Origin: an uncultured Clostridia bacterium
GTDB taxonomy: Bacteria; Bacillota; Clostridia; Oscillospirales; Oscillospiraceae
Length of the DNA stretch: 64,000 nt
Direction of reading: 5' to 3'
Assembly: GCA_947365965.1 (NCBI GenBank)
Contig: CANAZG010000001.1
Coordinates: forward strand, 1-64,000
Part shown: positions 62,085-64,000 of the stretch, one piece after another
Position numbering within the stretch: position 1 is the first letter of the stretch
Layout: every line of letters begins with the position of its first letter
Notes under the pieces: model-generated
What the model was told of the DNA's origin: nothing
Seen by the model: the letters and a program-made list of their open reading frames with translations, nothing else
Database searches by the model: none
Translations under genes and position numbers: made by a program

Positions 62085-62636
62085 ATGAAACGCATGGAAA
62101 CCATAGAGAAGGTCATTGGCGAAAACACGTTCTATATCAGACCATTTGCCGCATTTACGGCATCGAATGTCAGTTGCGAGGCAATCGCAGTTCTCTCCCC
62201 GATCATCGGCGGCCTTGCCCCACTGTTCGGGAACATGGAAAAAGAGGAGACCAGCAAGGCGGATAAGGGTGAGGGCTCTGATTCCGTGGACTGGATGGAT
62301 ATGGACATCGAGGCGGCGCTGCCTTCCATTACCGATGCGCTGAGCAACGTATCAGGTGACAAGGTTGAGCACCTGATGAAACGCCTGCTGGTTGATTACG
62401 GAAACATCAGCGTAGAAGGCCCGGACACCGACGGCAATGTCAAGAAGCTGGACCGCGATCTGGCTGACGAGGTGTTCTGCGGTGAGATCCAGGACATGGT
62501 CATCCTCTGCTATGAGGTTATCAAGCTGAATTTCAGGGGTTTTTTCAAGAAACTCGGAGCCCGATCTGGAAGCCTCACCGAACGGTTTCGGCGGACGGTA
62601 GCTCCGACATTAGTAAGTGGGGAGAGCTCGACGTAA
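62085..62636 (+). CDS. Phage tail assembly chaperone, short (G-type) product
   Basis: 183 aa from the ATG at 62085 (GAGGGGGC 8 nt upstream; the ATG 8 codons earlier lacks a site). KVIGENTFYIRPFAAFTASN and GGLAPLFGNMEKEET are typical of the chaperone that follows the tail-tube gene in Clostridia myophages; ends FFKKLGARSGSLTERF plus 14 more residues. The region GGTTTTTTC near the end holds a slippery site. Confidence 0.8.
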   Translation: MKRMETIEKVIGENTFYIRPFAAFTASNVSCEAIAVLSPIIGGLAPLFGNMEKEETSKADKGEGSDSVDWMDMDIEAALPSITDALSNVSGDKVEHLMKRLLVDYGNISVEGPDTDGNVKKLDRDLADEVFCGEIQDMVILCYEVIKLNFRGFFKKLGARSGSLTERFRRTVAPTLVSGESST

Positions 62637-62821
62637 CCCAGTTCTCAGAGCTGGAAATGAGGATGTACTCGCTCATCAAGTCTGGGTACGCCTCAAAGAC
62701 GGAGCTCGAAACCGTCTACACTCTTGACGAAGCCCTGAAGCTCTTTGCCCTGTACCAGATGGATCAGGACATTGAACGGGGCCAAGCCGCAGAGATGCGT
62801 CAAGAGATGCAGAAAAAATAG
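62085..62821 (+). CDS. Tail assembly chaperone, long (GT-type) product by -1 frameshift
   Basis: If ribosomes slip -1 at TTTTTTC (62540-62546), reading continues from 62546 in the -1 frame through an unbroken 91-codon extension (DISKWGELDVTQFSELEMRM, LDEALKLFALYQMDQDIERG) to a TAG at 62821. The extension has no good start of its own upstream of its conserved part and lies in the standard position for the T domain. This matches the G/GT arrangement of tailed phages; expression is inferred. Confidence 0.65.
62540..62546 (+). promoter_or_regulatory. Programmed -1 frameshift slippery heptamer
   Basis: T-TTT-TTC in the zero frame of the chaperone gene (codons GGT TTT TTC), a canonical X-XXY-YYZ site, 90 nt before the zero-frame stop. 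Confidence 0.65.
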
Positions 62822-62840
62822 AAAACTACAAGTTAAAGCA

Positions 62841-62881
62841 AAAGAGCCCACCCCTTGTCGCAAACATGGGGCGGGCTCTTT
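62841..62881. terminator. Terminator after the phage cassette
   Basis: AAAGAGCCC-A-CCCC pairs with GGGG-C-GGGCTCTTT around a 15-nt loop, 20 nt after the long chaperone stop. T-run is on the minus strand side (TTTTGCTTT); on the plus strand the stem itself ends in CTCTTT. Confidence 0.65.
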
Positions 62882-62915
62882 GAAAACGACTATTCGCGTA
62901 TAGGAGGCTCCAGAA

Positions 62916-63221
62916 ATGTACGAACGCAGAACTGGAACAAAAGCTGTTCACGTCAGTCCTGGAATTTCGGGCAGATCAGATGGTGTGGAAGCTATTACAA
63001 GTTGCGTACTCACCAGATTTATGGTTGATCCTTACGGAAAGCCTATAAAACTGAAAGAGTTTCCGGAGCGTCACGAGTGCAAGTTGATGGCATCTCACTC
63101 GAACGGGACGGTGTCGCTGTCCATTCACGGGGTAGGGGAAATGGTCACTGTTCAACTCGAAGATCTGAAAAATCTGCTGAGAGCAGCAGATCGTGCGAGC
63201 TCCGCTGAATCACTGTGGTAG
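62916..63221 (+). CDS. Hypothetical protein
   Basis: 101 aa, ATG with TAGGAGG 8 nt upstream. Sequence VEAITSCVLTRFMVDPYGKPIKLKEF, beta-rich by look, ends in a helical segment. Not recognised. It stands after the phage terminator where a tape-measure gene would be expected, and converges with the nuclease-like gene (12-nt overlap of 3' ends). Confidence 0.65.
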   Translation: MYERRTGTKAVHVSPGISGRSDGVEAITSCVLTRFMVDPYGKPIKLKEFPERHECKLMASHSNGTVSLSIHGVGEMVTVQLEDLKNLLRAADRASSAESLW

Positions 63222-64000
63222 CGGTTCACCCGCACCGAAAATAGCAGCGCATATTCGGGAAATAGAGTCCCTAAACGTGCTCATGTTTTTTTCGTTATCC
63301 AGGAGCTCCAGATCAATGTAAAGCATTTGAGGATGCTCTATAACCGCCCGCTGACCAACCGGAGAAATTTGAGATAGCAAACTTCGCAAATCAGACTCGC
63401 TCCATTCCGGTTTTAGGTGCGCCATAAGCGCCGGGATCCCGATTTCCACAACAACCCTAAAACCGCTTCTTTGGTTATCCCATGATACCACTTTGAAAAC
63501 GGTTGTATCGTCTTTTTTTGCGGCGAAAGCCGGATATTTTACACCACGCCCGAAAGAGCAGGAAAGCCCCATTCCAACAGCATAGTCTTGAAGATCGTTT
63601 GCAATAGCAAGAGCCCTATCACAGCTGCGGTCATGAAGATATTGAGAAAAGGAGTCTGAACTCCACTCGATATTGCGTGACGTATTTTGTAAACGCACTG
63701 TATTGCTTCCGATAATTGAAGAGGAAAGTATGGTCAAACCATCTGTAGCAAATTGGCGGATTTCTGCCCCGTAAACCTCGATGCCCGGCATATTCCTGTC
63801 CAAGAAGTCAATCAGCTTTTTCAGCGTGCTGGGTATTCTGTCCGCCGCGAACACTAAACGAAGGGTTTCGGATTGAAGATTGTTTGAAACCTGTGCCCAA
63901 AAATCGGCTGTGTCGTATCTTGATTTGGTGTCTTCCGTGTTGCTGGAGCGGAAGTATTCTCGAAGCACATCTACGTTCCACTCTGAGGCCCTTGAAGCAT
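63210..64000 (-). CDS. Nuclease-like protein, C-terminal part (runs off the right edge)
   Basis: At least 263 codons; the frame is open to base 64000 (ASEWNVDVLREYFRSS...), so the GTG start in the ORF track is not the real start. The stretch TLRLVFAADRIPSTLKKLIDFL followed by VYGAEIRQF resembles a conserved segment of a widespread family of bacterial proteins that I recall as nuclease-related, in which an acidic VExKQ-like motif closes the fold. The remainder (FRVVVEIGIPALMAH, SQISPVGQRAVIEHPQ) is unfamiliar. Codon use is visibly more AT-rich than the core genes. Function uncertain. Confidence 0.6.
   Translation of the reverse strand, partial: ASRASEWNVDVLREYFRSSNTEDTKSRYDTADFWAQVSNNLQSETLRLVFAADRIPSTLKKLIDFLDRNMPGIEVYGAEIRQFATDGLTILSSSIIGSNTVRLQNTSRNIEWSSDSFSQYLHDRSCDRALAIANDLQDYAVGMGLSCSFGRGVKYPAFAAKKDDTTVFKVVSWDNQRSGFRVVVEIGIPALMAHLKPEWSESDLRSLLSQISPVGQRAVIEHPQMLYIDLELLDNEKNMSTFRDSISRICAAIFGAGEPLPQ

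Noticed and set aside
1-64000. CRISPR arrays, rRNA or tRNA genes
   Set aside because: I looked for regularly spaced direct repeats, rRNA core motifs and tRNA T-loop patterns and saw none.

Overview
The window looks like a chromosomal segment of a high-GC, endospore-forming Clostridia, most like a gut Oscillospiraceae (Flavonifractor / Intestinimonas / Lawsonibacter type). The evidence is the IspH-S1 fusion typical of Clostridia, sporulation-linked genes (GerW/YtfJ, DUF2953, DacF-type carboxypeptidase), low-GC-Gram-positive gene orders (engB-lon-clpX-clpP-tig; dxs-tlyA-nadK-argR-recN; scpA-scpB) carried in GC-rich coding sequence, and consensus sigma-A promoters in the more AT-rich intergenic gaps. 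This is an inference from gene content; no rRNA or tRNA is present to place it. About 90% of the core is transcribed from the minus strand.

Layout. 0-6.7 kb: protein quality control (engB partial, lon, clpX, clpP, tig) and a TSCPD protein. 6.9-17.6 kb: a nine-gene anaerobic cobalamin operon (cbiA, cbiD, cbiF, cbiG, cbiH, a cbiJ-cbiE-cbiT triple fusion, cbiB, cobD, cobQ), driven by a consensus promoter that lies back-to-back with the promoter of queH. 18.4-20.6 kb: a 220-bp MITE-like inverted-repeat element, then carD-ispD-ispF on the plus strand. 20.6-31.4 kb: ispH-rpsA fusion, plsC, cmk, a BaiN-like flavoprotein, RpiR regulator, pseudouridine synthase, D-Ala-D-Ala carboxypeptidase, gerW, DUF2953, scpB, scpA, M50 protease. 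31.6-37.8 kb: DUF5714, ppk1, glpK, DUF3784, M28 peptidase. 38-46.6 kb: recN, argR, nadK, tlyA, a CAT-like acyltransferase, a nucleoside phosphorylase, DUF3267, dxs and a gene that I identify as oapA. 46.6-51.6 kb: two large paralogous solute-binding-type lipoproteins. 51.6-52.3 kb: a roughly 700-nt structured noncoding RNA with its own promoter and terminator. 52.4-55.8 kb: small membrane proteins, an XRE/DUF2975 pair, tgt.

56-64 kb is accessory DNA: two toxin-antitoxin pairs, small orphan genes, a heavily deleted myophage-type structural cassette (gp7 fragment, DUF2213, cement protein, a capsid/tail-tube chimera, a tail assembly chaperone with a -1 frameshift signal), and the C-terminal part of a nuclease-like gene running off the right edge.

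The most interesting signal is the combination of the large ornate RNA at 51.6-52.3 kb with an oapA-like gene next to dxs. OapA is the membrane partner of OLE RNA, so the RNA is a strong candidate for OLE, displaced about 5 kb from its usual place by two lipoprotein genes. Two further layers are not explained by genes: a family of at least seven small hairpin repeats lying just after minus-strand stop codons, and a compact leader at dacF whose two helices cannot easily form together.
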